Positions 19,101-27,780 of a DNA stretch of 64,000 bases are shown here, in pieces (position 1 is the stretch's first letter; the number at the start of each line of letters is the position of its first letter). The translations under genes were made by a program, and so were the position numbers. This DNA comes from an uncultured Bacteroidales bacterium (GTDB lineage Bacteria; Bacteroidota; Bacteroidia; Bacteroidales; Muribaculaceae). The stretch spans positions 1 through 64,000 of the forward strand of contig CACZNH010000001.1 in the NCBI GenBank assembly GCA_902782465.1. The letters run 5' to 3'. The notes beneath the pieces are model-generated. The model was not told where the DNA came from, did not search any database, and was given only the letters and a program-made list of their open reading frames with translations.

Positions 19101-19372
19101 AGAACTGGGTTTGCAGCGACATGTACATCCAGGACGGCAGCTACCTGCGTCTGAAGAACATCACACTGGGTTACACCCTGCCTAGCAGCATCACCAGGAA
19201 GATTTGTATCGACCGCTTCCGCATCTTCGGCCGTGCCGAGAACCTCTTCACGTGGACCAAGTACTGGGGCTTCGATCCTGAGATCGGTTCCGGTGCCACC
19301 AGCATGGGTGTTGACTATGGTGTATATCCCCAGGCCCGCACCTTTACTATCGGGTTTAACATTTCACTTTAA
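16184..19372 (+). CDS. SusC-like TonB-dependent glycan transporter (beta-glucan locus)
   Basis: A 1062-residue SusC-family outer-membrane importer. The signal peptide is MKEKRLLSLLLTVMLAIAAFAQ. A carboxypeptidase-regulatory domain follows (TFTGKIVDPNGEPVIGATIV), then the TonB-box-like NEVVVIGYGVQKKSVVTASI, the plug with the SusC signature GVNVTSSSGQPGSQSMIRIRG, PLYIIDGMP and ESIEVLKDAASGAIYGARAANGV, and a 22-strand-type barrel ending in TFTIGFNISL. The start at 16184 is chosen over 16139 because the signal peptide begins there. It is followed by its SusD partner 21 bp later. The cargo is inferred to be beta-glucan oligosaccharides from the downstream GH16, GH5-GH3 and GH3 enzymes. Confidence 0.95.
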   Translation: MKEKRLLSLLLTVMLAIAAFAQNQTFTGKIVDPNGEPVIGATIVQKGTSNTVASDFDGSFSINAPAGAELEISYVGYGKQTVLAGNNMEIVMTEDSELLNEVVVIGYGVQKKSVVTASIAKVSSEDLAGKTRLRAEDALKGMAAGVNVTSSSGQPGSQSMIRIRGIGTINNSNPLYIIDGMPTDQYGMESVNPNDIESIEVLKDAASGAIYGARAANGVILVTTKKGKMGKAAINYTFSYGWQSAWRKRSVTGATDYAILQNERRVQNGLSPLYQDPYNLTDANGDKVVGFGTNWQDLIFNDNAPIMQHDVSVSGASEKVNYYLSLGYFDQDGIVGGNFGQSNYDRLTIRSNNQFNLLDASKERNFLNRIDLGANLSYMRVHSTGIEANSTWGSPLGSALYLAPTLPVTLRGAVAQDMIDRYSAYDLYRDENGDPYTIPGYIGSYQEQNNPIAMMHGNPNKNWSHKFMPKFSIDLQLWDALKYHFTYSAELSFWGYSGATLQEYYLSGNNNADHTSAVSFKGNNNTWQVENTVTYDKVFGKHTIGVVLGQSALKFKGDELGGSHWYLVNPDKPSINYTTGGDLELTTDADGKVTGAKSLVGVWGGPYTEHRLSSLFARVSYNYDERYMFQATVRRDGSSRFGSNHKYGIFPSFSVGWNIMNEAFMENTRDWLNNLKLRFSWGKNGNDNIGDFAYTTLTAMGGSSNYYYGQTAAMVYGSKANRLANEDLKWEESEQTDFGIDFGFWNNKLTFSVDYYIKKTNGMIIEMPIPSYVGEARPLANVGDMENSGVEFELGYRWNIADAHFAIKGNASYLKNKLKNLGNDTGFLNYGISQFSDGGTRAENGQPFPFFYGYKTDGILQNKAEADAYNAKYGTTSNPGDFRFVDTNGDNRINSDDRTNIGNGVPDWTFGLNFDFDWKGFDLGVFFQGVHGADIFDATYRQDIASGNYPTWVLQRWTGEGTSNTVPTLGDSKNWVCSDMYIQDGSYLRLKNITLGYTLPSSITRKICIDRFRIFGRAENLFTWTKYWGFDPEIGSGATSMGVDYGVYPQARTFTIGFNISL

Positions 19373-19393
19373 CATCCTAAAAGAATTATCAAT

Positions 19394-20932
19394 ATGAAAA
19401 AGCATATTTTAATCATAGCAGGCGTGTTTGCAGTGGCTTTTGCCCTGACTTCCTGCAGCGACGATTTTCTTGAGGTGAAGAACCCGACGGGTGAGCCCCT
19501 CGAGGAATATTACACCGACGAGACGACCCTCAACGAGGCCCTCACTGCTGCCTATGCTCCTCTGCACTGGCCCGACTGGGACAATGCAGCCTATAATGAC
19601 CTCACCATCGACGGTGAAATCATGGGTGACGACTTCTGGGTAGGTGGATCGGACAACACCGACAACCAGCACTGGCACCGTCTGTTCAACTTCGAGGCCG
19701 ACGGCAACAACACCCTCGCTACCCTGTGGGGCGACTTCTACAGCGGCATCAAGCGTTGCAACGATGCCATCAAGTATGCCTCTTGGGAAACCAGCGCCAG
19801 CGAGAGCTTCCGCCGCTCCATGGAGATGCAGGCTCGCCTGTTGCGCGTGTACTATTATAATATCCTGTGGCACTACTACGGCAACGTGCCCTTCTATCTG
19901 GAGAACCTCTCACAGCCTTACACTGCTCCGCAGTTGACCGCCGACGAGATTTACAACCTGCTGTTGCCCGAACTCGAGGAGATTATCGCCTCGGGCGTGC
20001 TGCCCATGCGCTGGCCTGCTGCCGAGAGCGGCCGCGTGAGCCAGGCATTTGCCTACATGCTCTTTGCCGAGATGGTAATGTACCAGAACGACGCTTCACG
20101 CTATGCAACGGCTCTGGGTTACATGAAGCAGATTATCGGCGACTCCAGCTATTCGCTCAATCCCAGCTTCAGTGACCTGTGGCAGGAGAGTGGCGAGTGG
20201 TGCTCCGAGAGCATCTTCGAGATCAACTACAACGACGACCAGGCCCAGCGTGACTGGGGTGGTGCTGCCATCAATGCCGGTGGTACCGTATTCCCCACCT
20301 TGTGCTCACCCAACGGTTGGGGCGGCGGCGAAGGCTGGGACAGCGGCAATGACGGCTGGGGCTTCCTGCCCATGCGTGTCGAGACCTACAACATGTATGC
20401 CGAGGGTGACCTGCGTCGCGACGTTACCTGCTGGGACGTGCGTGGCTACAGCTACACCGAGCGTTATCAGGACACCCACATCTGGCACGGCAAGTATCGC
20501 CCCCAGAGTGCCAACAACCAGGATTGCCCGACGTCCAAGAACCTGAACTATAACAACAACAAGCGCATCTATCGCTATGCCGAGACCCTGCTCAACGCAG
20601 CCGAGCTGCTGCTGCAGACCGGAGGCAGTGCTGCCGAGGCCGCTGGCTATGTGAACCAGGTTCGCAATCGTGCAGGTCTGAACAGCCTCACCACCGTTAC
20701 CATCGACGACATCTTCAACGAGCGTCACCTGGAATTCTGCGGCGAGGGCAAGCGCTACTTTGACCTGGTGCGTGCCGAGGGCATCTCGGGCGCAACCCAG
20801 AAGGCTTCGACCGTTCTCGTCCCCGACAGCTACGGCTATCGTACCAACTCATGGACTCCCAGCAAGAAGTACATTCCTCTGGCACAGAGCGAGCTTGATG
20901 CTGACCCCACATTGAAGCAGAACAATTATTGA
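19394..20932 (+). CDS. SusD/RagB-family surface lipoprotein (beta-glucan locus)
   Basis: A 512-residue SusD-type lipoprotein that caps the SusC barrel and binds the glycan outside the cell. The lipoprotein signal ends at LTSCSDDFLEV, with acidic residues after the cysteine as expected for surface export in Bacteroidetes. TPR-like helices carry the N-terminal SusD pattern (EYYTDETTLNEALTAAYAPL) and the C-terminal RagB/SusD domain has YRYAETLLNAAELLLQTG, VNQVRNRAGL, FNERHLEFCGEGKRYFDLVR. It is co-transcribed with susC. Confidence 0.95.
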   Translation: MKKHILIIAGVFAVAFALTSCSDDFLEVKNPTGEPLEEYYTDETTLNEALTAAYAPLHWPDWDNAAYNDLTIDGEIMGDDFWVGGSDNTDNQHWHRLFNFEADGNNTLATLWGDFYSGIKRCNDAIKYASWETSASESFRRSMEMQARLLRVYYYNILWHYYGNVPFYLENLSQPYTAPQLTADEIYNLLLPELEEIIASGVLPMRWPAAESGRVSQAFAYMLFAEMVMYQNDASRYATALGYMKQIIGDSSYSLNPSFSDLWQESGEWCSESIFEINYNDDQAQRDWGGAAINAGGTVFPTLCSPNGWGGGEGWDSGNDGWGFLPMRVETYNMYAEGDLRRDVTCWDVRGYSYTERYQDTHIWHGKYRPQSANNQDCPTSKNLNYNNNKRIYRYAETLLNAAELLLQTGGSAAEAAGYVNQVRNRAGLNSLTTVTIDDIFNERHLEFCGEGKRYFDLVRAEGISGATQKASTVLVPDSYGYRTNSWTPSKKYIPLAQSELDADPTLKQNNY

Positions 20933-20953
20933 TTCATTAATCATTGAGAAACT

Positions 20954-22900
20954 ATGATAACCAAGATATTTAACAAGGTGAAAGCTGGAGCATTCCTCAT
21001 GCTCCTGCCCCTTACCGCTGTGCTCTTTACCGCCTGCTCGCCCGAGGATTTCGAGGGTGCGGACATCAACGGCATTCCCACAGTCAGCGGTGTGGATTTC
21101 CAGATTTCTGTCGATCAGGAGACTAACCAGATGATTGCCAGCTACACGCCGCAGCCTGGCACCTATCCCGTATGGATTCTCGACGGTACGTCCTACTCCA
21201 CCCTTCCCGAGGTGGGTTACAAGAATGCCGAGGCCGGCACTCACACCATCGAGCTGCGCATCGGTAACCGCAACGGCATCAGCCAGACCGGTATCAAGAA
21301 AGAGTACACCTTCAACGAGAGCAAGATTGACTACTCCAACGACTTCCGTCGCATTTGCGAGAAGGAGTGGCGCTTTGACCACAAGGAACCCGCCCACCTG
21401 GCTTGCGGCCCTGCCGGCACCGCTGGCACCGGTTGGTGGTCGGCTCAGCCTGACGAGAAGAAGGACTTCGGTATGTATGACGACCGCATCAGCTTCACCG
21501 CCGAGAACCGCAAGGGCGGCACCTATAGCTACAGTGCCGGTGAAGATGGCCTGACCTATGTCAACGCCGGTACCACCAAGTGGGGCCATCAGGATGCTGA
21601 CTGGGATGCCACCATCGGTGACCAGACCAGTAGCTGGAGCTTTGAGGAGTATGACTGGAAGGATGCTGACGGCAACGTGAGCAAGCAGACCTATATCCAG
21701 CTTGCCCCCAACACCGTCTTCCCGTACATCAGCTCTGATGCCCAGTACGAGAATCCCAAGTTCCGCATCGAGACCTTGACTGCCAAGAAGATGGTTCTCG
21801 TCTATGACGCTCCCGACGGCGGCATCGCATGGCGCTTCATCTTCACCAGCGAGGAAGAGGAGAAGGGCTTCACCGGTTTCGATCCCAACAGCGACTTCAA
21901 CTTGTGGAAGAACGTGGATTACAGCATGTTCTTCTGGTACGCTCCCGGATGGAACCAGATTGCTGACCCGGACTTTGAGGCCAATGGCAATGACTATACC
22001 GTATTCCTGCCCGAGGCTACTACCGACCAGTGGCAGGCTCAGATGGCCTTCAAGACCACCAACATCTCGACCACGTCAAGCAAGAACTACGACTTCTCGT
22101 GCATCCTCAACAGTGACAAGGACATCAATGGTGTGACCGTGAAGCTTGTGATGGACGGTGACGACAACGTCTTCTACTTCGCTGACCGTGTTGACCTGAA
22201 GGCAGGCCAGGATTACATCTTCTGGAAGAGCGACATGCCCGGTATCGACATGGAGCGTGTGAACCTGTTCTTCGACTTCGGCGGTTGCCAGGCCGGTACT
22301 ACTGTCAACATCTCCAACATCGTCCTCAAGGACCATGCCAACGATGACGGCACCGTGCTGCCCGTTACCCCTGATGAGCCCACTGTGGAATGGGTAGATG
22401 TCAACTCGCCCGAGAACCTGGGTGCAGCCTTCAACACCATCGGTGCCATGAGCTTCTGGTGGGCTGATGCCGGTTGGGCACAGATTGCCGATCCCTCCTT
22501 CTCGTTTGCCGACGGTGTTTATACCATCCATGCCGACAACGCAACCGTTTCGGAGTGGCAGGCTCAGTGCTCCATCAATGGTGCTCCCCTCAAGATTGAG
22601 AAGGGCCAGGCCTATGACGTGCGCGTGACCATCAACACCAACATGGAGCTGGGTCGTGCTACCGTCAAGGTCAACAAGGACCCCGACATCACCAACGATC
22701 CCAACACGCTGTGCTATCGTGGCGACTTTGTCCTCGAGGATGGTGAGAACATCATTCAGTTCATTGGCGTTGTCGCCAAGAACAATGGTGAGGAGATTGA
22801 GTTTGACCAGGGTAAGATGATCTTTGACTTTGGTGGCTGTCCCGCAGGATTTGAGGCCAAAATCAGCAACATCATTATCCAGAAGCATAAGGCTGAGTAA
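20954..22900 (+). CDS. Surface glycan-binding lipoprotein with two related C-terminal domains
   Basis: A 648-residue lipoprotein (signal ending VLFTACSPEDFE) in the place where loci of this type carry the surface glycan-binding protein. An Ig-like stretch follows (VSGVDFQISVDQETNQMIASY). The last 300 residues hold two copies of one CBM4-like jelly-roll: MFFWYAPGWNQIADPDF...WQAQMAFKT...FFDFGGCQAGTTVNISNIVLKDH and MSFWWADAGWAQIADPSF...WQAQCSIN...IFDFGGCPAGFEAKISNIIIQKH. The Trp-rich faces suggest sugar stacking. No catalytic motif is visible. It is part of the susC operon. Confidence 0.85.
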   Translation: MITKIFNKVKAGAFLMLLPLTAVLFTACSPEDFEGADINGIPTVSGVDFQISVDQETNQMIASYTPQPGTYPVWILDGTSYSTLPEVGYKNAEAGTHTIELRIGNRNGISQTGIKKEYTFNESKIDYSNDFRRICEKEWRFDHKEPAHLACGPAGTAGTGWWSAQPDEKKDFGMYDDRISFTAENRKGGTYSYSAGEDGLTYVNAGTTKWGHQDADWDATIGDQTSSWSFEEYDWKDADGNVSKQTYIQLAPNTVFPYISSDAQYENPKFRIETLTAKKMVLVYDAPDGGIAWRFIFTSEEEEKGFTGFDPNSDFNLWKNVDYSMFFWYAPGWNQIADPDFEANGNDYTVFLPEATTDQWQAQMAFKTTNISTTSSKNYDFSCILNSDKDINGVTVKLVMDGDDNVFYFADRVDLKAGQDYIFWKSDMPGIDMERVNLFFDFGGCQAGTTVNISNIVLKDHANDDGTVLPVTPDEPTVEWVDVNSPENLGAAFNTIGAMSFWWADAGWAQIADPSFSFADGVYTIHADNATVSEWQAQCSINGAPLKIEKGQAYDVRVTINTNMELGRATVKVNKDPDITNDPNTLCYRGDFVLEDGENIIQFIGVVAKNNGEEIEFDQGKMIFDFGGCPAGFEAKISNIIIQKHKAE

Positions 22901-22958
22901 GTTAGGTTTTAGGCTTTAGGCTTTAGGTCTGAAAACTGACAACTGACAACTGAAAAAC
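22901..22958. repeat. Heptamer array and heptamer-periodic leader before GH16
   Basis: Four units (GTTAGGT, TTTAGGC, TTTAGGC, TTTAGGT; 22901-22928) start on the base after the stop codon. They are followed by AACTGAC-type units that run to the next ATG. Confidence 0.9.
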
Positions 22959-24065
22959 ATGAAACGCTACATGTTTTATACGCTTTTGCTATCTCTCGCC
23001 GCAGTCCTTTGGGGCTGCGGTGGGGACGGCAAGGATGAGCCCAAGCCTACAACGGTGACCCTTACCGTCTCGCAGGAAAACGTCGCTGTCCCTGCCGAGG
23101 GTGGAACGTATGTCATCAACGTCAACACCACGGGCAAGGAGTGGGGCGCCTACACCGAGCAGGACTTCATCAAGATTGAGACCAACAACACGCTGTCCCA
23201 GTCGGGAACGCTGACGATTAAGGTTGATGCCAATCCGCTGACTGCCGACCGCTCCGGTGCGGTGACCGTCATGTCAGGTGCCGCCCGCAAAACCATCACC
23301 ATCACGCAAGAGGCTGCCGAGGAGTCACCCTACTATGCTCCTGATGGCTACAGCCTGGTGTGGCATGACGAGTTTGACGAGGGCACCGAGTTGAACGCCA
23401 ACGACTGGACGCATGAGGTGCAGAACAGCGGTTGGGTGAACCACGAGTTGCAGAACTATGTGAACCACAAGACCCCCAACGGCAAGCTCGTGACCGAGGT
23501 TCGCGACGGCAAGCTGCGCATCACCGCACTCAAGGAGAACGGCAAGATTTACTCTGGCCGCGTCTATGCCAAGCGCAACCAGGGCTGGAAATATGGCTAC
23601 ATCGAGGCCAGCATCAAGCTGCCTAAGGGCAAGGGAACCTGGCCCGCATTCTGGATGATGCCTGTCAACTTCCGTTCCTGGCCTGCCGATGGTGAGATTG
23701 ACATCATGGAAGAGGTGGGTTACCACCCCGACTATGTGTCGTCGAGCCTCCACGCCAATGCGCATGTGCACTCCAATGGCACCCAGGTGACCCACGAGAT
23801 GTACTGCAAGGGCGCCGAGGGCGAGTTCCACACCTATGCCATCGAGTGGACCGGCAAGAACATCACCACCTATGTGGACGGCAAGCTCCAGCTCAGCTAC
23901 GACAACCGTGGCTTGGGCCGCGACGACTGGCCCTACGATGACCCGTTCTATGTCATCTTCAACCTCGCTTGGGGTGGTGACTGGGGCGGCGCTCAGGGTG
24001 TTGATGAGAATGCCCTGCCCGTAACCATGGAGGTGGACTACGTGCGCGTGTTCCAAAAGAAGTAA
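22959..24065 (+). CDS. GH16 endo-beta-glucanase lipoprotein with BACON domain
   Basis: A 368-residue probable laminarinase-type endo-beta-1,3(4)-glucanase on the cell surface. A lipoprotein signal ends at VLWGCGGDG. A BACON domain (about 30-120; VTLTVSQENVAVPAEGGTYVINV...RKTITITQ) is a Bacteroidetes module that usually acts as a spacer or mucin/glycan-contact domain. The GH16 jelly-roll follows, with WHDEFDEGTELNANDW at its start and the catalytic DGEIDIMEEVG, nucleophile Glu246, Asp248 and acid/base Glu251. The extra methionine in the motif fits the laminarinase-like subfamily. It would cut the polysaccharide outside so that SusC/SusD can import the pieces. Confidence 0.93.
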   Translation: MKRYMFYTLLLSLAAVLWGCGGDGKDEPKPTTVTLTVSQENVAVPAEGGTYVINVNTTGKEWGAYTEQDFIKIETNNTLSQSGTLTIKVDANPLTADRSGAVTVMSGAARKTITITQEAAEESPYYAPDGYSLVWHDEFDEGTELNANDWTHEVQNSGWVNHELQNYVNHKTPNGKLVTEVRDGKLRITALKENGKIYSGRVYAKRNQGWKYGYIEASIKLPKGKGTWPAFWMMPVNFRSWPADGEIDIMEEVGYHPDYVSSSLHANAHVHSNGTQVTHEMYCKGAEGEFHTYAIEWTGKNITTYVDGKLQLSYDNRGLGRDDWPYDDPFYVIFNLAWGGDWGGAQGVDENALPVTMEVDYVRVFQKK

Positions 24066-24086
24066 CCGTTTAACCCAAATGATCCA

Positions 24087-27000
24087 ATGAGAGGATTTTT
24101 AGGTATCATACTCTCTATAGTACTTGCCTTGGGGCTGCAGGCTAAGCCCCAAGACAAGTTTGTCCGCGTCGAGGGCACCAATCTGGTGAAGCCTAACGGT
24201 GAGAAACTCTATATCCAGGGCACCAACCTGGGTAACTGGCTCAACCCCGAGGGCTACATGTTCGGTTTGAGTAAGACCAACTCGCCGTGGATGATTGACT
24301 TGATGATTAAGGAGGCCGTGGGGCCTGACTTTGCCGCCGACTTCTGGCGCCAGTTCAAGGACAACTATATCACGCGTGCCGACATCAGTTTCATCGCCCG
24401 CCAGGGAGCTAACACCATCCGCCTGCCGTTCAACTACAGGCTGTTCACCGACGAGGACTACATGGGACGCTCCCGTGAGCAGGACGGCTTTGCCCGCATC
24501 GACTCGGTGGTGAATTGGTGCCGTGCCGCTGGGCTCTACCTGATTCTCGACATGCACGACTGCCCCGGTGGGCAGACGGGCGACAACATCGATGATGGCC
24601 ATGGCTATCCGTGGCTGTTCGAGAGCGAGCCCAGCCAGCAGTTGTTCTGCGACATCTGGCAGCGCATCGCTGCCCGCTACAAGGACGAGCCGGTGATTCT
24701 CGGCTACGAGCTGATGAATGAGCCCATCGCCCACTATTTTGAGAACAAGGAGGAGCTGAACAAGCAGCTTGAGCCGCTGTACAAGCGTGCCGTTGCTGCT
24801 ATCCGCCAGGTGGACCCCAACCACGTGATTCTGTTGGGAGGTGCCCGTTGGAACTCCGATTTCTACGTGTTCAGCGACTGGAAATTTGATGAAAACATCA
24901 TGTACACCTGCCACCGCTATGGCGGCGACGCCACGGCCGAGGCCATCAAGGAGTACATCGATTTCCGCGACAAGACCGGTCTGCCGATGTACATGGGCGA
25001 GACGGGTCATAACAGCGACGAGTGGCAGGCCCAGTTGGTCGATGTGATGAAAAAGGCCAACATTGGCTACACCTTCTGGCCCTACAAGAAGATTGACGGC
25101 TCTTGCATGATGGGTATCACCCGACCCGAGATGTGGGACAGCATCGTGGTGAAATATTCCGAGGCACCCCGTACTACCTATCAGGAATTGCGCGAGGCAC
25201 GACCCGACCAGGAGACGTTCCGCCAGCTGCTCATGCAGTATGTGCGCAACAGCCGCTATGAGAACTGCTCCCCGCAGACCGGCTATATCAAGTCGCTGGG
25301 GATGGAGCCTCAATCGCCATTGTATCTCGACGAGAGCATGCCCATCGAGGCACGCGTCGAGGACGCCCTGTCGCGCATGACGCTTGACGAGAAAATCGCC
25401 GTCATCCATGCCCAGAGCAAGTTCTCGTCTCCCGGCGTGAAACGCCTGGGTATGCCGGACTTCTGGACCGACGACGGTCCTCACGGTGTGCGCCCCGACG
25501 TGTTGTGGGACGAGTGGGAACAGGCCGGTCAGACCAACGACTCGTGTGTGGCGTTTCCCGCCCTCACTTGCCTGGCTGCCTCGTGGAATCCCCAGTTGGC
25601 CAATCTGTATGGCCGCAGCCTGGGCGAGGAAGCGCGTTACCGTGGCAAGGACATGATTCTGGGCCCTGGCGTGAACATCAACCGCACGCCGTTGAACGGC
25701 CGCAACTTTGAGTATATGGGCGAGGACCCGCTGCTGGCATCGCGCATGGTAGTGCCCTATGTCCAGGGTCTGCAGAGCACCGGCACGGCAGCGTGCGTCA
25801 AGCACTTCTGCCTCAACAACGACGAGGAATACCGCCATCAGGTCAATGTCATCGTCAACGACCGTGCCCTCAGGGAGATTTACCTGCCCGCATTCGAGGC
25901 CGCCGTCAAGGAGGGCCACACGTGGGGCATCATGGGTTCCTATAACCTGTACAAGGGCCAGCACTGCTGCCAAAACGAGTACACCCTCAATGGCATTTTG
26001 AAGGGCGACTGGCAGTACGACGGCGTGGTGGTCAGCGACTGGGGCGGAGTCCACGACACCGAGATGGCTGTCAAGAACGGACTGGATATGGAATTCGGCA
26101 GCTGGACCGACGGTCTGGCCTGGGGCGCCAGCAACGCCTATGACGCCTACTACTTGGCCAAGCCCTACAAGAAGCTGATTGAGGAGGGCCGTTTCACCAC
26201 GCGTGAGCTCGACGACAAGGTGCGCCGTGTGCTGCGCCTGTTCTTCCGCACGACGATGAGCAAGAACCGGGCACAGGGTTTCCTGTGCAGTGAGGCACAC
26301 TACGACGCAGCGCTCAAGATTGCCCAGGAGGGCATCGTGCTGCTGCAGAACAAGCGCAATGTGCTGCCTATCGACCTCAACCGTGCCAAGCGCGTGCTGG
26401 TGGTCGGCGAGAATGCCATCAAGATGATGACCGTGGGCGGCGGTAGCAGTTCGCTCAAGGTTCAACACGAGATATTGCCGCTCGAGGGCTTGAAGGCCCG
26501 TCTGGAGGGCACTGGCATCGAGGTGGACTATGCCCGCGGCTATGTGGGTGACACCACCGGCGAGTACAATGGTGTAGTGGCTAAGCAGTCGCTTGCCGAA
26601 AACCGTCCCGCCAGCGAACTCATCGCCGAGGCGGTTGCCAAGGCCAAAGGTGCCGACTATGTCATCATCTTTGGTGGCTTGAACAAGAGCGACTACCAGG
26701 ATGCCGAGGGTCATGACCGCAAGCACATGGACATGCCCTACGGCCAGGACGAACTCGTCGAGGCGTTGGCTCGCGTCAACAAGAACGTGGTGTTTGTCAA
26801 CATCTCGGGCGACGCCGTTGCCATGCCGTGGAGCGACCGGGTGCCTGCCATCGTGCAGGGCTGGTTCATCGGCAGTGAGACGGGCAAGGCATTTGCCAGT
26901 GTCCTCGTGGGTGACGTGAACCCCTCGGGCAAGCTGCCCTTCACCTGGTACCGTAGCCTTAACGATGTGGGCGCACACGCCCTGGGTACCTATCCCGGCA

Positions 27001-27482
27001 CCTGGCGCTCCGACCACAAGATCATCGACGAGGAGTACAAGGAAGGAATCTATGTGGGCTACCGCTGGGCCGACAAGCAGCGCAAGACGCCGCTGTTCGC
27101 CTTTGGCCACGGAATGAGCTACACGACCTTTGCCGTGACGGGCCTGCGCATTGACCGCAACGAGGTCGCGCCTGACGGCACGCTGACGGCCACCGTGACG
27201 GTGCGCAACACCGGCAACCGCACGGGTGCCGAGGTCATCCAGCTCTACGTGAGCGACCACAATACCGCTGTCGACATGCCCGTCAAGGAGCTGCGCGCCT
27301 TCCAGAAGGTGACCCTGCGTCCCGGCGAGAGCCGTGACGTCAAGTTGACCATCGGCGGCCGCGCCTTCCAGTATTGGGACGAGCAGGCAGGCGACTGGAA
27401 GACGTCACGCGGCAAGCGCACCCTGCAGGTGGGCACCGCGAGCGACGACCTCCCCCTGAAGGCCACCTTCACCGTCCAATAA
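24087..27482 (+). CDS. GH5-GH3 bifunctional beta-glucosidase fusion
   Basis: An 1131-residue exported enzyme with two catalytic domains. After a signal peptide (1-19), residues about 25-365 form a GH5 barrel: GTNLGNWLNPEGYMF, ANTIRLPFNYRLF, LDMHD, ELMNEP with acid/base Glu212, and YMGETGH with nucleophile Glu305. The GH3 domain runs from about 415 (MPIEARVEDALSRMTLDEKIAVIH) to the end, with VVVSDWGG giving nucleophile Asp651, the second alpha/beta domain after 770 and a fibronectin-like C-terminus. The GH5 part resembles exo-beta-1,3-glucanases. I infer stepwise trimming of imported beta-glucan oligosaccharides in the periplasm. A terminator follows, so this is the last gene of the susC transcript. 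Confidence 0.92.
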   Translation: MRGFLGIILSIVLALGLQAKPQDKFVRVEGTNLVKPNGEKLYIQGTNLGNWLNPEGYMFGLSKTNSPWMIDLMIKEAVGPDFAADFWRQFKDNYITRADISFIARQGANTIRLPFNYRLFTDEDYMGRSREQDGFARIDSVVNWCRAAGLYLILDMHDCPGGQTGDNIDDGHGYPWLFESEPSQQLFCDIWQRIAARYKDEPVILGYELMNEPIAHYFENKEELNKQLEPLYKRAVAAIRQVDPNHVILLGGARWNSDFYVFSDWKFDENIMYTCHRYGGDATAEAIKEYIDFRDKTGLPMYMGETGHNSDEWQAQLVDVMKKANIGYTFWPYKKIDGSCMMGITRPEMWDSIVVKYSEAPRTTYQELREARPDQETFRQLLMQYVRNSRYENCSPQTGYIKSLGMEPQSPLYLDESMPIEARVEDALSRMTLDEKIAVIHAQSKFSSPGVKRLGMPDFWTDDGPHGVRPDVLWDEWEQAGQTNDSCVAFPALTCLAASWNPQLANLYGRSLGEEARYRGKDMILGPGVNINRTPLNGRNFEYMGEDPLLASRMVVPYVQGLQSTGTAACVKHFCLNNDEEYRHQVNVIVNDRALREIYLPAFEAAVKEGHTWGIMGSYNLYKGQHCCQNEYTLNGILKGDWQYDGVVVSDWGGVHDTEMAVKNGLDMEFGSWTDGLAWGASNAYDAYYLAKPYKKLIEEGRFTTRELDDKVRRVLRLFFRTTMSKNRAQGFLCSEAHYDAALKIAQEGIVLLQNKRNVLPIDLNRAKRVLVVGENAIKMMTVGGGSSSLKVQHEILPLEGLKARLEGTGIEVDYARGYVGDTTGEYNGVVAKQSLAENRPASELIAEAVAKAKGADYVIIFGGLNKSDYQDAEGHDRKHMDMPYGQDELVEALARVNKNVVFVNISGDAVAMPWSDRVPAIVQGWFIGSETGKAFASVLVGDVNPSGKLPFTWYRSLNDVGAHALGTYPGTWRSDHKIIDEEYKEGIYVGYRWADKQRKTPLFAFGHGMSYTTFAVTGLRIDRNEVAPDGTLTATVTVRNTGNRTGAEVIQLYVSDHNTAVDMPVKELRAFQKVTLRPGESRDVKLTIGGRAFQYWDEQAGDWKTSRGKRTLQVGTASDDLPLKATFTVQ

Positions 27483-27507
27483 CGGCCACAAAAAGGTCAA
27501 ATAAATC

Positions 27508-27546
27508 AAAGGCAGGAAGCACCCGTTGTTTCCTGCCTTTTTTGGT
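27508..27546 (+). terminator. Terminator of the susC operon
   Basis: An 11-bp stem AAAGGCAGGAA/TTCCTGCCTTT with a T-run lies 26 bp after the GH5-GH3 stop codon. Confidence 0.85.
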
Positions 27547-27620
27547 TGTTTCCTTTTCGGTTTTTAGTGTTTTCGGTATGGGTGTTGTTGGTAAAAGGTG
27601 TATAAATGTATATTTTATGC

Positions 27621-27651
27621 TTGGATAATGGATTTTTTTTTGCTATTTTTG
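27621..27651 (+). promoter_or_regulatory. Promoter of the second GH3 gene
   Basis: TTGG (27621-27624), 19 bp, then TATTTTTG (27644-27651). With the terminator just upstream, it shows that the last enzyme gene is transcribed separately. Confidence 0.6.
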
Positions 27652-27669
27652 CCGCCCATAATTTTTGGT

Positions 27670-27780
27670 GTTAGGCATTAGGTGGCATCCGCTTCCCTAA
27701 AGCCTAAAGCCTAAAACCTAAAACCTAAAACCTAAAGCCTAAAGCCTAAAACACTTAAAACTTACAACTAAAAACTGATA
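27670..27780. repeat. Heptamer arrays in the leader of GH3
   Basis: GTTAGGCATTAGG (27670-27682) is followed by eight perfect units of CCTAAAG or CCTAAAA (27696-27751), the reverse complement of the NTTAGGY heptamer. AACTTAC, AACTAAA and AACTGAT units then run into the start codon. With the promoter at 27621-27651, the whole array lies in the mRNA leader. Confidence 0.9.

Noticed and set aside
24099..27260. A 1053-codon open frame antisense to the GH5-GH3 gene
   Set aside because: It mirrors a GC-rich gene with strong codon bias, has no recognisable domain and no promoter, and its composition is typical of a shadow frame. Similar long antisense frames over 27739-29628, 49570-51081 and 1330-2406 were rejected for the same reason.
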